DNA of 64,000 nucleotides from Pseudooceanicola atlanticus (GTDB lineage: Bacteria > Pseudomonadota > Alphaproteobacteria > Rhodobacterales > Rhodobacteraceae), in the NCBI RefSeq assembly GCF_000768315.1, contig NZ_AQQX01000001.1:124001-188000 (forward strand). Reading direction: 5' to 3'. The notes under the pieces were generated by a model, which was not told the DNA's origin, did no database searches, and worked only from the letters and a program-made list of their open reading frames with translations. Position 1 is the stretch's first letter; every line of letters begins with the position of its first letter. This document shows, in pieces, positions 54,382 to 63,384 of the stretch. Position numbers and translations under genes: made by a program.

Positions 54382-56577
54382 TTGAAACGTTCCCTTGCCT
54401 TGCCCTTCTACGTGCTCAGCGCGCTTGCCGTGCTGTCGACCATACTGGTCCTTTACCTCGACCTGTCGCAGCCCTGGATGGGCCTGCGCCTGGCGCCCGC
54501 AGAGTCGGGGCTGCGGGTCACCGGCGTCGCCGAGACAGGGCCCGGGGCGGCGATCGCCCCCGGCACGATCCTCACCGGGATCAGCACAGGCGAGGCACGG
54601 GTGGCCTTGGACGCCATCGACAAGATGGAAGAACCGGACGGCCTGCCCACCGTCACGCGCCTGTACGAGTTCTTCGCCAAGCAGGGGCAGATGCACGACA
54701 TGCTCCGCTCCGGGCAGGTGTTGCTGACCACGGCAGGGGGCGACAGCATCTCTGTCGCGCCGCGCGACACCCGCCCGGTCGCCGACCTGCCTGTCGTCTT
54801 CTGGGTGCAGCTGTTCGTGGGATTCGCTGCGACCCTCCTGGGCGGTTGGGTCCTGTCGATGCGCAGCCGTGAACCGGCAGCAGGCTACCTGGCCCTGTCT
54901 GGGGTCGGCCTGCTGATCTCGTCCCATGCGGCGGCGTTCTATTCGACCCGCGAACTGGCAGTGGCCGAGCAGGTCTTCGCCTGGGCCTCGTCGATCAACA
55001 GCCTGGGCGCGATCACCTTCGGCATCGGCATGATCAGCCTCTTCCTGGTCTATCCCGCGCGCTACCTGCCGAAATGGGCGCCGGGCCTCGTCGTCGCGGT
55101 CTTCGGCACCTGGGGCCTGCTCGCCTACTTCCGTGTGCCCGAGCCCATGGCGTTCAACATCCACCTGCCCGTCCTGATCGAGATGTCCCTGATCGTCGTT
55201 GCCGCGATCGGTCAGGTCTTCGCCACCCGCGGCAAGCCCAGCGAACGCGCTGCCCTGCGCTGGTTCGGTCTGTCGGTGGTGATCGGCGCGGGCGGTTTCG
55301 TCAGCCTGATCGCGCTGCCCCAGGCGCTTGGCCTGCAACCGCAGATCAGCCAGGGATACGCTTTCGCATTGTTCCTGATCGTCTATGTCGGGCTGGGGCT
55401 GGGCGTCGCCCGCTACCGCCTGTTCGACCTCGAGTTCTGGGCCTTCCGGGCGCTCTTCTATGCCGGCGGCGTGGCGCTGTTGCTGCTGCTGGACGCGCTC
55501 CTGATCTTCGCGGTGACGATGGACCGGATCCCGGCCTTCTCCTTCTCGCTGCTTTTCGTGGCTTTGGTCTACCTGCCGGCACGTGACACGATGGCCCGCT
55601 GGCTGAACGGGCGGCAGGTCCTGTCGACGGCCGACTTGTTCGACCTCGTGTCGGGCGTGGCGCTGGCGCCCACGGGACCCGAGCAGCGGCAGAAGATGAT
55701 CGACCTGCTGGCCGAACTGTTCCAGCCCATCCGCATCGAACCGGCCCCCGCGCCCGTCGTCCAGCCCGCCCTGCGGCAGGAGGGCGAGGCGATGGACGTA
55801 CCCGGTATCGACGGGGTCGAGGACCTGCGTATGCACTGGCCGCATCGCGGGCGGCGCCTGTTTTCGGCGCAGGATGCCGCGCGGGTGTCCAACGTGCTGC
55901 AGATGGCGTCGCAATTCGTCGAACGCCGCCGCGCCTACGAGGCTGGGGCCGAACAGGAACGCCAGCGGATCAATCGCGACATGCATGACAATATCGGGGT
56001 GCAATTGCTGGGCGCGCTGCATTCCTCGGATGCCGGGCGCAAGAACGACCTGATCCGCCAGACCCTGACCGACCTGCGCGAAACCGTGTCGAACCCCAGC
56101 GGTGAGCCGACCGAACTGACGGTGCTGCTGGCCGACATGCGGGCCGAGATCGGTGAACACCTGGCCTCGGGCGGGGTGGCGCTGGACTGGCAGGTCGATG
56201 TGCCCGACATCCGCGTCTCGCCCATGGCGGTCAATTCGATCCGGGCGATCCTGCGCGAAGGCGCCAGCAACATCCTGCACCACGCAGCCTGCGACCGGGC
56301 CGAGATCCGGGTCAGCCAGGGCGAGGGGCGCGAGGCCGATCACCTGGTGCTGACGATCTCGGACAATGGCGGCGGGTTCGATCCTGACCGGCTGATGCAG
56401 AAACCCGTGGGCGGACGTGGCAACGGGCTGCGCAACCTGCGCTCGCGGACTGAGGCGCGGGGCGGCAGCTTTGCCATCCGTACGGCGCCGAACGGCACCG
56501 GTACGACCCTGCGGGCGGCGCTGCCGCTGGGCGCGGACCCGGTGCCACTGGTCTACCTGAGGGATGCGGGAGAGTGA
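54382..56577 (+). CDS. Membrane sensor histidine kinase (HisKA_3 type) with PDZ-like domain
   Basis: 731 residues, likely TTG start at 54382. A first membrane helix is followed by a periplasmic PDZ-like segment (GLRVTGVAETGPGAAIAPGTILTGI). Seven more transmembrane helices follow (FWVQLFVGFAATLLGGWVL onward). The dimerization box ERQRINRDMHDNIGVQLLG carries His535, and HATPase motifs are EGASNILHHA (N box), ISDNGGGFD and GRGNGLRNLR. It is followed by a LuxR-type regulator with a 2-base gap (TGA 56575-56577, ATG 56580). Confidence 0.85.
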   Translation: MKRSLALPFYVLSALAVLSTILVLYLDLSQPWMGLRLAPAESGLRVTGVAETGPGAAIAPGTILTGISTGEARVALDAIDKMEEPDGLPTVTRLYEFFAKQGQMHDMLRSGQVLLTTAGGDSISVAPRDTRPVADLPVVFWVQLFVGFAATLLGGWVLSMRSREPAAGYLALSGVGLLISSHAAAFYSTRELAVAEQVFAWASSINSLGAITFGIGMISLFLVYPARYLPKWAPGLVVAVFGTWGLLAYFRVPEPMAFNIHLPVLIEMSLIVVAAIGQVFATRGKPSERAALRWFGLSVVIGAGGFVSLIALPQALGLQPQISQGYAFALFLIVYVGLGLGVARYRLFDLEFWAFRALFYAGGVALLLLLDALLIFAVTMDRIPAFSFSLLFVALVYLPARDTMARWLNGRQVLSTADLFDLVSGVALAPTGPEQRQKMIDLLAELFQPIRIEPAPAPVVQPALRQEGEAMDVPGIDGVEDLRMHWPHRGRRLFSAQDAARVSNVLQMASQFVERRRAYEAGAEQERQRINRDMHDNIGVQLLGALHSSDAGRKNDLIRQTLTDLRETVSNPSGEPTELTVLLADMRAEIGEHLASGGVALDWQVDVPDIRVSPMAVNSIRAILREGASNILHHAACDRAEIRVSQGEGREADHLVLTISDNGGGFDPDRLMQKPVGGRGNGLRNLRSRTEARGGSFAIRTAPNGTGTTLRAALPLGADPVPLVYLRDAGE

Positions 56578-56579
56578 GC

Positions 56580-57242
56580 ATGGGCGACGGCCAGCCGGGC
56601 ACACGGCCCTACCGGGTCCTGATCCTCGAGGATATCGCGGAAACCCGCGACTGGTTGCGCGCCATCCTTCAGGAGGCTTACGGCGAGGTCGATGTCGAAA
56701 CCGCCGCCATGCTGCGCGAGGCGCGAGCGATGGTGGATGACGGCTACGATCTGGCGCTCTTGGACCTCGGCCTGCCGGACGGGTCGGGGCTCGACCTGCT
56801 GCGGATCATGAAAGCACGCCATCCCGGCACGCTCTGCGTCGTGACGACGGTGATGGGCGATGACGCCACGGTGGTGGCGGCCCTGTCGGCCGGGGCGGAT
56901 GGCTACCTGCTCAAGGAAAACCCGGCCAGCGTGCTGATCCGGCAATTGCAGCAGATCCTGGATGGCGTGCCCGCCCTGTCGCCGTCCATCGCGCGCCGCA
57001 TCATGGACCATTTCCGCCTGACCGGCCCCGCCTCCGACGAGGACGTCCGGTTGACGGATCGCGAAACCGAGGTGCTGGGCCTGATCGGGCGCGGGCTGCG
57101 CAATGCCGAGGTCGCGCGGGAGCTTGGCATCGCCGAAAGCACCGTCGCCAGCTATATCAAGGACGTCTACCGCAAGCTCGGCATCTCGTCCCGGGCCGAG
57201 GCCGCGTGGCATGCCAGCCGCCTCGGGCTGGCCCGCCGTTGA
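56580..57242 (+). CDS. LuxR/NarL-family response regulator
   Basis: 220 residues from ATG 56580; GGGAG lies 7 bases before it, and a GTG at 56574 is too close to that site. The receiver has phospho-acceptor Asp62 (LALLDLGLPDGSG) and Lys112 (YLLKENPA). The C-terminal helix-turn-helix is LTDRETEVLGLIGRGLRNAEVARELGIAESTVASYIKDVYRKLG. It pairs with the upstream kinase and probably controls nearby genes, including the divergent lipoprotein/Slam pair. Confidence 0.9.
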   Translation: MGDGQPGTRPYRVLILEDIAETRDWLRAILQEAYGEVDVETAAMLREARAMVDDGYDLALLDLGLPDGSGLDLLRIMKARHPGTLCVVTTVMGDDATVVAALSAGADGYLLKENPASVLIRQLQQILDGVPALSPSIARRIMDHFRLTGPASDEDVRLTDRETEVLGLIGRGLRNAEVARELGIAESTVASYIKDVYRKLGISSRAEAAWHASRLGLARR

Positions 57243-57266
57243 CAGCAGCGCCGCCTTCAGCGCTGT

Positions 57267-57959
57267 TCATTCCGGATCGGTGAGCGTCAGCAGGACCGGG
57301 TCCAGCCCCTCGATCCGCCCTTCCAGGACATCCCCGGCCTGAACGGCCCCGACACCGGCGGGGGTGCCGGTATAGATCAGGTCGCCCGGCGCCAGGTGGT
57401 AATAGCCCGACAGGTGCGCGATCACGGCGGGGATGTCGTGCAGCAGTTGGTCCAGCCGCGCATGCTGGCGCACCTCGCCATTGACGGTCAGCGTGATCTC
57501 CTGCTTGGCTACCTTGCCGAAATCGCCGGCCTTGGTGATCGGACCGATCACCGCCGCGTCCTCGAAATCCTTGCCGAGGTCCCAGGGGCGACGCTTGTCC
57601 TTGCCGTCCTGCTGGCGATCCCGCCGGGTCATGTCCAGCCCCGTCGCATAGCCATAGACCGCCGCCTGCGCGGTATCGCGGTCGCCACGGAAAACCGGCG
57701 CGCCAAGGGCCACGACCAGCTCCATCTCGTGATGGAAATCCTGGGTACCGGGGGCGTAGGGCACGCTGGCGCCCGACAGGCACAGATGCGCGGGCGCCTT
57801 GGTGAAGTAGAACGGCGCCTCCAGGTCGGGCTGATGGCCCATTTCCAGCGCGTGATCGGCATAGTTGCGCCCGACGCAGAAGATACGGCGCACGGCATAA
57901 CCGTCGCTCTCGCCATTGACGGGAATTTCGGGGATCGGGGGGAGGGAGAAGAGGCTCAT
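57267..57959 (-). CDS. Fumarylacetoacetate hydrolase family protein
   Basis: 230 residues from ATG 57959. The FAH fold is visible from [19 protein letters not shown], then [13 protein letters not shown] (metal Glu pair), [13 protein letters not shown] and [21 protein letters not shown]. Members hydrolyse or decarboxylate keto acids or break C-C bonds; the substrate is unknown. It is convergent with the response regulator and divergent from ade. Confidence 0.87.
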   Translation of the reverse strand: MSLFSLPPIPEIPVNGESDGYAVRRIFCVGRNYADHALEMGHQPDLEAPFYFTKAPAHLCLSGASVPYAPGTQDFHHEMELVVALGAPVFRGDRDTAQAAVYGYATGLDMTRRDRQQDGKDKRRPWDLGKDFEDAAVIGPITKAGDFGKVAKQEITLTVNGEVRQHARLDQLLHDIPAVIAHLSGYYHLAPGDLIYTGTPAGVGAVQAGDVLEGRIEGLDPVLLTLTDPE

Positions 57960-58142
57960 GAACGGCTCCTTGTGCTTTGCATCCTGTATCGGTCCATTCC
58001 CGGGCGGGGTAAAGGGCGGCAGGGGTACGGGCGGCCCTGCACGGACCGCATGGCACCTGCCCGTAGGGTGCGAAACGGCACCAATGGACTGGACATTCGC
58101 CGCCCCCTGCGCTTGCCTGATCCCAACCAGCAGGAGCCGCCC

Positions 58143-59843
58143 ATGACCCAACCGCTCTCCCGTCTCATTTCACAGGGGCGTGGCGATGCGCCCGCCGATA
58201 TCGTCCTGCGCGGGGGCGAGGTCTGGGACATGGTCACCGGCAGCCGCATTCCGGGCGATGTCGCGATCTGCGGCGATACCATTGTCGGCATCGGTGCCGA
58301 TTACGAGGGCGAGCGGATCATCGACGTGACCGGCCAGACCCTCGTGCCCGGCTTCATCGACACGCATCTGCATATCGAAAGCTCTCTGGTCACCCCGCAT
58401 GAATTCGACCGCTGCGTCGGCCCGCGCGGGGTGACCACCGCGATCTGCGACCCGCACGAGATCGCCAACGTGATCGGCGTGCCCGGGATCGAATATTTCC
58501 TCGCCTCCGCCAGCGAGACGCTGATGGATATCCGCGTCAACCTCAGCTCCTGCGTGCCGTCCTCGCATATGGAAACCGCCGGGGCGCAGATCGAGGCGGA
58601 CGACCTGACGCCGCTGATGGACCATCCCCAGGTGATCGGGCTGGCCGAGTTCATGAACTACCCCGGCGTGATCTTCCAGGATCCCGGCTGCATGGCCAAG
58701 CTCGAGGCGTTTCGCGGGCGTCATATCGACGGCCATTGTCCCCAGCTTCTGGGCCGCGACCTGAACGCCTATGTCGCCGCCGGCATTCGCACCGAACACG
58801 AGGCGACCACCGCCGAAGAGGCGCGCGAGAAGCTGCAGAAGGGGATGCGCGTGCTGATCCGCGAAGGCTCCGTCTCCAAGGACCTTCACGCGCTTCAGCC
58901 GCTTCTGACCGAACTGACCTCGGCCTATATGTGCCTGTGCACCGACGACCGGAACCCGCTGGATATCGGCGAACACGGCCACCTGGATTACATGATCCGC
59001 GAGCTGATCCGCCTGGGCTGCCCGCCCATTGCCGTCTACCGCGCCGCCTCTCTTTCCGCGGCAGAGGCGTTCGGGCTGAAGGATCGCGGCCAGGTCTCTC
59101 CGGGCAAGCGCGCCGATATCGTCGCCATCCCCGATATCGCCGAGTGTCGCGCCAGCATGGTCATGTCCGCCGGCGTGGTGATGGAGGACGCGGCCTTTGC
59201 CGCCCGTCGGATCACCCCGCCCGTCGGCCGGAATTCGGTCAAGGCACCGCACCTGACGCCCGATCATTTCCGCACCGGTGGCAACCGCACCGAAACGGAC
59301 GTGATCGGCATCGTGCCCGGCAAGATCATCACCGAACACTTGAAAGAAGAGATCGCGATCACCGATGGCGACAAGCGCCCGGATCTCGATCGCGACCTCG
59401 TCAAGATCGCCGTGGCCGAACGCCACGGCAAGAACGGCAATGTCGCCACCGGATTCGTGAAGGGCTTTGGCCTGAAACACGGCGCGATTGCCGGGACGGT
59501 CTGCCACGATCACCACAACATTGCCGTCGTCGGGGCCGATTACGACGACATGGCCCTGGCCGCGAACCGCCTGTCAGAGCTTCAGGGCGGTTTCGTCGTG
59601 GTGCGCGACGGCGCGGTGCTGGCCGAACTGGCCCTGCCAGTTGCCGGCCTGATGTCTACCGAGCCGTTCGAGGTCGTGCATGACACCCTCGTCGACCTGC
59701 GCAAGGCCGCGCTCTCGCTGGGCGTCACGCTGGACGAACCCTTCCTGCAACTGGCTTTCCTGGCCCTGCCGGTCATCCCCGCGTTGAAGATCACCGACCG
59801 CGGCATGGTCGACGTGGTCAAGTTCGAGATTATCCCCGGCTGA
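58143..59843 (+). CDS. ade: Adenine deaminase
   Basis: 566 residues from ATG 58143. It hydrolyses adenine to hypoxanthine. Amidohydrolase features: [17 protein letters not shown] (HxH), [25 protein letters not shown] (metal His) and [10 protein letters not shown]. The C-terminal domain contains [28 protein letters not shown]. Length is normal. The frame stays open far upstream, antisense to the FAH gene, but that part is not coding. It stands alone before the beta-oxidation genes. Confidence 0.94.
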   Translation: MTQPLSRLISQGRGDAPADIVLRGGEVWDMVTGSRIPGDVAICGDTIVGIGADYEGERIIDVTGQTLVPGFIDTHLHIESSLVTPHEFDRCVGPRGVTTAICDPHEIANVIGVPGIEYFLASASETLMDIRVNLSSCVPSSHMETAGAQIEADDLTPLMDHPQVIGLAEFMNYPGVIFQDPGCMAKLEAFRGRHIDGHCPQLLGRDLNAYVAAGIRTEHEATTAEEAREKLQKGMRVLIREGSVSKDLHALQPLLTELTSAYMCLCTDDRNPLDIGEHGHLDYMIRELIRLGCPPIAVYRAASLSAAEAFGLKDRGQVSPGKRADIVAIPDIAECRASMVMSAGVVMEDAAFAARRITPPVGRNSVKAPHLTPDHFRTGGNRTETDVIGIVPGKIITEHLKEEIAITDGDKRPDLDRDLVKIAVAERHGKNGNVATGFVKGFGLKHGAIAGTVCHDHHNIAVVGADYDDMALAANRLSELQGGFVVVRDGAVLAELALPVAGLMSTEPFEVVHDTLVDLRKAALSLGVTLDEPFLQLAFLALPVIPALKITDRGMVDVVKFEIIPG

Positions 59844-59935
59844 CCTCGTTTCGCACCGTGGTCTCCGGGCCCGGCGCGGACCTCCGCGACCGTTCTTCCG
59901 GCGACGTCGGAGGATACCGCGCGCGGGTGCTTCAA

Positions 59936-59950
59936 TTCTGCACTGCAAAA
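59936..59950. promoter_or_regulatory. Palindromic motif upstream of the fatty-acid operon
   Basis: TTCTGCACTGCAAAA is a near-perfect inverted repeat (TTYTGCA-C-TGCARAA) 134 bases before the beta-oxidation gene and may be a repressor operator for it. The regulator is not identified in the window. Confidence 0.45.
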
Positions 59951-60083
59951 CTCAGTTCCACTAATTGACGCCCCGCCCCCCGCGCCTTAGGTTGCGCCGC
60001 AAGAGGGAGGGGAACTGACCCGCCGGTCACGTGCTGCGCGGCACCCTCCCATGGACGACAACCCGAAAGGCAAGGGGACAACC

Positions 60084-62183
60084 ATGGCCGAAGCCAATTC
60101 CACCAGCGACGCCGTCAGCTACGGCTACGAGGGCGAGGTCGCCCTGATCTGCATCGACAATCCGCCTGTCAACGCCACCGGCATCGCCGTGCGCGAAGGG
60201 CTGGTCGCCGCGGTCAAGGCGATCAACGAAGAGGCAAAGGCCAAGGCGATCGCCATCTACTGCGCCGGCCGCACCTTCATCGCGGGGGCCGACATCCGCG
60301 AATTCGGCAAGCCGCCCAAGATGCCCTCGTTGACCGAAGTGCTCAACGATCTCGAGGCGAGCGCGATTCCCACCGTTTCGATCATCCACGGCACCGCGCT
60401 GGGCGGCGGCTATGAAACCGCGCTGGCCACCCATGCCCGCGTCGGCATGAAGGGCGCCAAGTTCGGCCTGCCCGAGGTCCTGCTGGGCATCATTCCTGGC
60501 GCCGGCGGCACGCAGCGCCTGCCTCGTGTCTCCTCCGTCGGCTTCGCGCTGGACATCGCCGTGTCCGGTCGCCACGCCCCGGTCGAGGAAGGCTTTGAAA
60601 AGGGCGCCATCGACCGCATCGTCGAACCCGGCGACCCGCGCGAGATCGCCATCGCCATGGGGCAGGAGGTCATCGCCGGCACCCTGCCGACCCGCCGCAC
60701 CGATCAGATCGAGGCCAAGGCCGATCCGGAAGCGATCAGCAACACGCTCGCCATGGTCCAGAAGAAGAACCCGCACCTGATCAACCTGGCCGAATGCGTC
60801 AAGGCAATCGAGGCCGCGACCCTGCCGCTGGCCGAAGGGCTGGCCAAGGAACGTGAGCATTTCATGACCTGCATGAACTCGCCCCAGCGGTCCGGCCTGA
60901 TCCACGCCTTCTTCGGTGAACGCGCCGTGTCGAACATCCCCGAGGCCAAGGGCGACACCCGCCCGCTGGACAAGATCGGCGTGATCGGCGGCGGCACGAT
61001 GGGGTCGGGCATCACCACCTCCTGTCTGCTTGCGGGCATCCCCGTGCGCCTGATCGAAGTGCAGCAGGAAGGCCTGGACCGCGGCGTTGCCACGATCACC
61101 AAGAACCTCGACGGGGCCGTGTCCCGCGGCAAGATGAGCCAGGACAAGCGCGACGCCGCGCTGGCCATGCTGGAACCCTCTCTGGCGATGGAAGACCTGG
61201 CCGATGTTGACCTCGTGATCGAAGCCGTCTTCGAAAAGATGGAGATCAAGAAGGACATCTTCGGCAAGCTCGACACGATCTGCAAACCGGGCGCGATTCT
61301 GGCGTCGAACACCTCGTATCTGGACGTGAACCAGATCGCCGAGATGACGAACCGTCCGCAGGACGTGCTGGGCCTGCACTTCTTCTCGCCGGCCCACGTG
61401 ATGCGCCTGCTGGAAATCGTGCAGGGCGCGAAAACCGCGCCCGACGCGCTGGCCACCGGCTTTGCCCTGGCCAAGAAGCTCAAGAAGGTCGGCGTGCTGG
61501 CGCAGGTCTGCGACGGCTTCATCGGCAACCGGATCCTCGGCCATTACGGCAAGACCAACGCCTATCTCGTGCTCGACGGCGCGTCCCCGCAGCAGGTCGA
61601 CACCGCGCTCGAGGCGTTCGGCTTTGCCATGGGGCCGAACAAGGTCGGTGACCTTGCGGGGCTCGACATCGGTTACATGACTCGGCAGCGCAAGAAGGAA
61701 GAGGGCATGGACCCGAACGAGCGCTATGCCGGCGACGTTGCCGACAAGATCTGCGAAAACGGCTGGTACGGTCGCAAGACCGGCAAAGGCTACTACATGT
61801 ACGAAACCGGTGCTCCGGTGCCGAACCCCGAGGTCGAGAAGATCATCGACGACGTCCGCGCCGAAAAGGGCATCACGCCCAAGGATTTCAGCGACCAGGA
61901 CATCGTCGACCGCTACATGACCGCCATGATCGCCGAGGCCACCCGCGTGGTCGAGGACGGCACGGCGAAACGCCCCGTCGATGTGGATATGGTTTTCCTC
62001 TTCGGCTACGGTTTCCCGCGGTTCCGCGGTGGCCCGCTGCACTACGCCGACACGATAGGCGCGAAAGAGCTGGTCGCCCGTATGGAGGAGTACGCCAAGG
62101 AAGACCCGCATTACTGGCAGGTGCCTGAATTGCTGCGCAAGATGGCGGCGGACGGGACCACCTTTGCCGACATGAATTCGTAA
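60084..62183 (+). CDS. fadJ: Bifunctional enoyl-CoA hydratase / 3-hydroxyacyl-CoA dehydrogenase (FadJ/FadB-like)
   Basis: 699 residues from ATG 60084, fatty-acid beta-oxidation. The N-terminal crotonase half (1-190) has CAGRTFIAGADIREFGKPP, the first Glu in FGLPEVLLGIIPGAGGTQRLPRV and HGTALGGGYETALATHA. The NAD domain starts near residue 297 (IGVIGGGTMGSG) and carries NTSYLDVNQIAEMTNRPQDV and GLHFFSPAHVMRLLEIV. Both catalytic sets look complete. It leads an operon with two acyl-CoA dehydrogenases. Confidence 0.92.
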   Translation: MAEANSTSDAVSYGYEGEVALICIDNPPVNATGIAVREGLVAAVKAINEEAKAKAIAIYCAGRTFIAGADIREFGKPPKMPSLTEVLNDLEASAIPTVSIIHGTALGGGYETALATHARVGMKGAKFGLPEVLLGIIPGAGGTQRLPRVSSVGFALDIAVSGRHAPVEEGFEKGAIDRIVEPGDPREIAIAMGQEVIAGTLPTRRTDQIEAKADPEAISNTLAMVQKKNPHLINLAECVKAIEAATLPLAEGLAKEREHFMTCMNSPQRSGLIHAFFGERAVSNIPEAKGDTRPLDKIGVIGGGTMGSGITTSCLLAGIPVRLIEVQQEGLDRGVATITKNLDGAVSRGKMSQDKRDAALAMLEPSLAMEDLADVDLVIEAVFEKMEIKKDIFGKLDTICKPGAILASNTSYLDVNQIAEMTNRPQDVLGLHFFSPAHVMRLLEIVQGAKTAPDALATGFALAKKLKKVGVLAQVCDGFIGNRILGHYGKTNAYLVLDGASPQQVDTALEAFGFAMGPNKVGDLAGLDIGYMTRQRKKEEGMDPNERYAGDVADKICENGWYGRKTGKGYYMYETGAPVPNPEVEKIIDDVRAEKGITPKDFSDQDIVDRYMTAMIAEATRVVEDGTAKRPVDVDMVFLFGYGFPRFRGGPLHYADTIGAKELVARMEEYAKEDPHYWQVPELLRKMAADGTTFADMNS

Positions 62184-62195
62184 GGAGGAACGAAG

Positions 62196-63383
62196 ATGGA
62201 CCTGAACTTCACCCCCGAAGAAGAGGCCTTCCGTCAGGAGGTTCGCGATTTCTTTGCCGAGAACCTGCCGGATGACATCCGGGACGCGGTCAAGAATGGC
62301 GGCGAGCTGACCAAGGAGATCATGGAACGCTACCACGCGATCCTGAACAAGAAGGGCTGGCTGGCCACCACCTGGCCCAAGGAATTCGGCGGCCCCGGCT
62401 GGGGCCCGGTCGAACGTCACATCTTCGACGAGGAAAGCTGCGCCGCCTATGCCCCGCGCATCGTGCCCTTCGGCCTCGGCATGCTGGGCCCGGTGCTGCA
62501 GAAATTCGGCTCCAAGGAACAGCAGGATTACTACCTGCCGCGTATCCTCAACGGTGATGACTGGTGGTGCCAGGGCTATTCCGAACCGGGCGCCGGGTCG
62601 GACCTCGCCTCGCTCAAGACCCGCGCCGTCAAGGATGGCGACGAATGGGTCATCAACGGCCAGAAGACCTGGACCACGCTGGGCCAGCATGCCGACTGGA
62701 TCTTCTGCCTTGTCCGCACCGACCCGGACGTGAAGCAGCAGGAAGGCATTTCCTTCATCCTCGTGGACATGTCGACGCCCGGCGTCGAAGTGCGCCCGAT
62801 CAAGCTGATCGAGGGCGGCCACGAGGTGAACGAGGTCTTCTTCACCGATGTCCGCGTGCCCCTGAAGAACCTCGTCGGCGAGGAAAACAAGGGCTGGACC
62901 ATCGCCAAGTACCTGCTGACCCATGAACGCACCGGCATCGCCGGCGTCGGGTTCTCCATGCTGGAGCTGGAAGAGGTCAAGGCGCTGTCCAAGAAGATCA
63001 TGCGCAACGGCAAGCCGCTGGCCGAAGACCCGCTCTTCGCCGCCCGCGTCGCCCAGGCCGAGATCGACCTGGAAGCGATGAAGCTGACCAACCTGCGGAT
63101 GCTCTTCACCGCGCAGAAGAACGGCTCCCCCGGTCCGGAAACCTCGATCCTCAAGATCAAGGGCACCGTCATCAACCAGGAGCTCAAGGACCTACGCCGC
63201 CGTGCGCTTGGCCCCAATGCCGCGCCGTTCCCCGGCTCGCTGTCCGGGTCCAACCTCGACGTGGCACCCGAAGGCCATGCCAACAACGCGGCGCGTTACT
63301 TCAACAACCGCAAGACCTCGATTTTCGGTGGCTCGAACGAGATCCAGCGAAACATCCTGACCAAGACCATGCTGGGGCTGTGA
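62196..63383 (+). CDS. Acyl-CoA dehydrogenase
   Basis: 395 residues, 12 bases after the hydratase/dehydrogenase gene, with AAGGAGG before the ATG. It oxidises acyl-CoA to enoyl-CoA using FAD. It has WLATTWPKEFGGPGWGPVE, CQGYSEPGAGSDLASLKTRA (flavin and substrate region) and, at the C-terminus, IFGGSNEIQRNILTKTMLGL, the classic acyl-CoA dehydrogenase ending. Chain-length preference is unknown. Confidence 0.93.
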   Translation: MDLNFTPEEEAFRQEVRDFFAENLPDDIRDAVKNGGELTKEIMERYHAILNKKGWLATTWPKEFGGPGWGPVERHIFDEESCAAYAPRIVPFGLGMLGPVLQKFGSKEQQDYYLPRILNGDDWWCQGYSEPGAGSDLASLKTRAVKDGDEWVINGQKTWTTLGQHADWIFCLVRTDPDVKQQEGISFILVDMSTPGVEVRPIKLIEGGHEVNEVFFTDVRVPLKNLVGEENKGWTIAKYLLTHERTGIAGVGFSMLELEEVKALSKKIMRNGKPLAEDPLFAARVAQAEIDLEAMKLTNLRMLFTAQKNGSPGPETSILKIKGTVINQELKDLRRRALGPNAAPFPGSLSGSNLDVAPEGHANNAARYFNNRKTSIFGGSNEIQRNILTKTMLGL

Positions 63384-63384
63384 G

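Noticed and set aside
54211-56604. Long antisense extension joined in frame to the lipoprotein gene
   Set aside because: The lipobox at 54210 marks the true start; the extension is antisense to the kinase and has no ribosome site.
57396-58142. In-frame N-terminal extension of adenine deaminase
   Set aside because: It is antisense to a well-supported FAH gene, and the ATG at 58143 gives the family's normal start.
60027-62924. A 965-codon open frame antisense to the beta-oxidation genes
   Set aside because: Same strand-shadow pattern; the sense proteins carry complete motifs.
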